DNA of 14,470 nucleotides from an uncultured Hungatella sp. (GTDB lineage Bacteria; Bacillota; Clostridia; Lachnospirales; Lachnospiraceae): positions 1 to 14,470 of the forward strand of contig CAJTOT010000057.1 in NCBI GenBank assembly GCA_910577935.1. Direction: 5' to 3'. Positions within the stretch are counted from its first letter, which is position 1; each line of letters begins with the position of its first letter. This document shows, in pieces, positions 13,432 to 14,470 of this stretch. The position numbers and the translations under genes are program-made. The notes beneath the pieces are model-generated. The model was not told the origin of the DNA. It worked only from the letters and a program-made list of their open reading frames with translations, and ran no database searches.

Positions 13432-13487
13432 TTGACAAAGCTCTCTGTGCGCCGCATTATATAACAGTGATACATAACGGTGTTATA
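13432..13487 (+). promoter_or_regulatory. Promoter and operator-like repeat ahead of the TetR remnant
   Basis: TTGACA (13432-13437) is a perfect -35 with CATTAT (13455-13460) 17 bp on as a moderate -10. The inverted repeat TATAACA (13460-13466)/TGTTATA (13481-13487) covers the start region, as expected for an autoregulatory TetR-family operator. A ribosome site GGAGAGGG (13491-13498) follows. Confidence 0.5.
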
Positions 13488-13501
13488 AACGGAGAGGGAA
13501 A

Positions 13502-13649
13502 ATGAGCGGAGCAGAACAGACAACGCTGCACTTAATTCTTTCGCTACTACGACAGCAAAGAGGACTTGTTTGAGGCGCTGGCAGGTGAACACTATGACTT
13601 TTTGCTGAAACGTTTTTGCAGGGCGCAGAAAGAAATTTGCAGATATTGA
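13502..13649 (+). pseudogene. TetR-family regulator remnant, DNA-binding domain lost
   Basis: ATG 13502, with GGAGAGGG upstream, opens a frame reading MSGAEQTTLHL. From 13536 a different frame reads FFRYYDSKEDLFEALAGEHY and DFLLKRFCRAQKE, then stops at 13647-13649. YYDSKEDLFEAL is the standard TetR segment just after the helix-turn-helix (Y-F-x-S-K-E-x-L). The roughly 35 residues of the helix-turn-helix that should lie between are missing, and the frame changes at about 13531-13536. The ligand-binding domain is also gone, since the next sequence is already transporter. So the gene start and one middle segment survive. It cannot make a working repressor. Confidence 0.75.
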
Positions 13650-14442
13650 CCTATCTTTCCTGGATACTGTCTGTGATGAGCGCGCTGCTTTCTCTTGTGC
13701 CTTTTTGGTATATATGGCGTATTATCCGCTGCGGAAACTTATCTCTCCCACAGACTGCCTGACAAAGCGGGGGCGATTGCCACCCCTGCAGGGCTGCTGT
13801 TCCTGCTGCTTGCCTTCGACTGGCGGTTAGGGCTTTTAAGCCTTGTTCACGTTGCCTTTGGTTTTCTGATTATGATGAAAATGACCGGGAAAGACATGGA
13901 GCAGCCAATGGAACAGTATCAAAATGCCCTTTCCGATATGTCAAATGAAGCCGTTGAATATGTAAGGGGAGCGCCCAGCGGCGTAACAAATGAGGTGCCG
14001 CTAAACCTTATCTTCTATATTGTGATTATGCCTGTGATCGGAATAACACTTACAAAAATCATGTTCATGAGTGAGGACGCGATAAAAGACCTTGCCGACT
14101 TGACCAATTCCATTATGGGCGATTGCGCCACGCTGGAGACAGCCTTTTCCCATTATGTGCCCGCTTTGGCAGGATCGCTTATTTCGACAACACTGATGGG
14201 CGGCTGTCTGGGTTCTGACTGTTGGATTTACGAGTACATTCTTTTCAGCCTGCATGCAGGAATACTTTAACCGTAAATCTGCAGCGGCAAATGTGGCGCT
14301 TGAAAGCGGCACGGATAAAGTGGTTGTGCTTTCGGACGGCAGAGTTGCCGAACAGGGGTCGCCGGAGGAACTGCTGGATACAGGTGAGATTTATTCCCGT
14401 ATGGTGAAGGCGCAGATGATTGGTATGGATTGGGGGATTTGA
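13646..14442 (+). pseudogene. Collapsed two-subunit ABC exporter (permease and ATPase fragments)
   Basis: Mosaic of fragments from ATP-binding/permease exporter genes of the type that usually occur as a pair after a TetR gene. Frame 1 (13646-13762) gives membrane helix 1, LTYLSWILSVMSALLSLVPF. Frame 2 (from about 13730) gives ETYLSHRLPDKAGAIATPAG, FDWRLGLLSL and MSNEAVEYVRG. It then jumps to LNLIFYIVIMPVIGITLTKI (helix 5-6 region), then to DLADLTNSIMGDCATLETAF plus SHYVPALAGSLISTTL, which reads like helix 3-4 of the partner subunit. A third frame (to 14442) gives only the very end of an ATPase domain: DKVVVLSDGRVAEQGSPEEL and YSRMVKAQM. Walker A, the LSGGQ signature and Walker B are all absent. 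Two full subunits would need about 3.4 kb; under 0.8 kb remains. Non-functional. Confidence 0.78.
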
Positions 14443-14443
14443 T

Positions 14444-14470
14444 GTGAAAAATGGGGGGGGGTGATATGGG
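14444..14470 (+). other. Possible start of a following gene, interrupted by a G9 tract
   Basis: Directly after the last ABC fragment, GTG 14444 could start another frame, but a run of nine G (14453-14461) leads to TGA at 14462. With eight G the frame would stay open to the window edge. Too short to identify. Confidence 0.3.

Noticed and set aside
12738..13592. Long overlapping frames on both strands across the L,D-transpeptidase tail, with Arg-rich repeats
   Set aside because: They are mirror frames of the GC-rich 36-bp repeat. The L,D-transpeptidase frame has a clear domain structure and ribosome site.

Overview
The window looks like chromosomal DNA from a Gram-positive anaerobe of the Clostridia, most likely a Lachnospiraceae gut commensal. 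This is inferred from strong purine-rich ribosome binding sites, moderately high GC with GTG/TTG starts, a sigma-D type flagellar/chemotaxis promoter, a VanZ-truA pair, and an IS66-type transposase remnant of the kind common in that family. No species can be named from the sequence alone. All intact genes are on the + strand; only the transposase remnant is on the - strand.

Layout. (1) 1-80: 3' end of a tRNA followed by an intrinsic terminator. (2) 110-3257: a tightly packed run of VanZ-like membrane protein, truA, a CDF metal transporter whose site residues suggest manganese, and an ECF sigma factor. The sigma gene overlaps a well-placed start codon that leads only into a 44-codon peptide, as if the usual anti-sigma gene had been lost. 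(3) 3356-4801: an AbgB-type M20 amidohydrolase. (4) 4802-5722: no intact gene. It holds two long perfect or near-perfect hairpins, a decayed IS66-family transposase on the - strand, a roughly 54-bp palindrome, and an exact sigma-D -10 element. (5) 5723-7426: a methyl-accepting chemotaxis protein. (6) 7454-8110: a near-consensus promoter, a 13-bp-stem leader hairpin and a GNAT acetyltransferase. (7) 8222-13348: a probable four-gene operon of a cytoplasmic ParB-like/BMP fusion protein, a metallophosphoesterase lacking one canonical metal ligand, MscL, and an L,D-transpeptidase with a collagen-like 12-residue repeat tail. A 17-bp-stem terminator closes it. (8) 13432-14470: a promoter and operator-like site leading into a collapsed locus, where a TetR regulator and a two-subunit ABC exporter have been reduced by several deletions and frameshifts to about 0.95 kb.

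The most unusual part is the 8222-10811 pair. A BMP-type ligand-binding domain, normally an exported lipoprotein for nucleoside uptake, is fused behind a ParB/sulfiredoxin-like domain with no signal peptide. It sits one base from a phosphoesterase gene, which suggests an intracellular ligand-sensing module rather than a transporter. Its promoter region carries three GGGAATT half-sites in alternating orientation at exactly 22-bp intervals. Sharing the operon with MscL and a wall cross-linking enzyme hints at an envelope or osmotic role, but that is inference.
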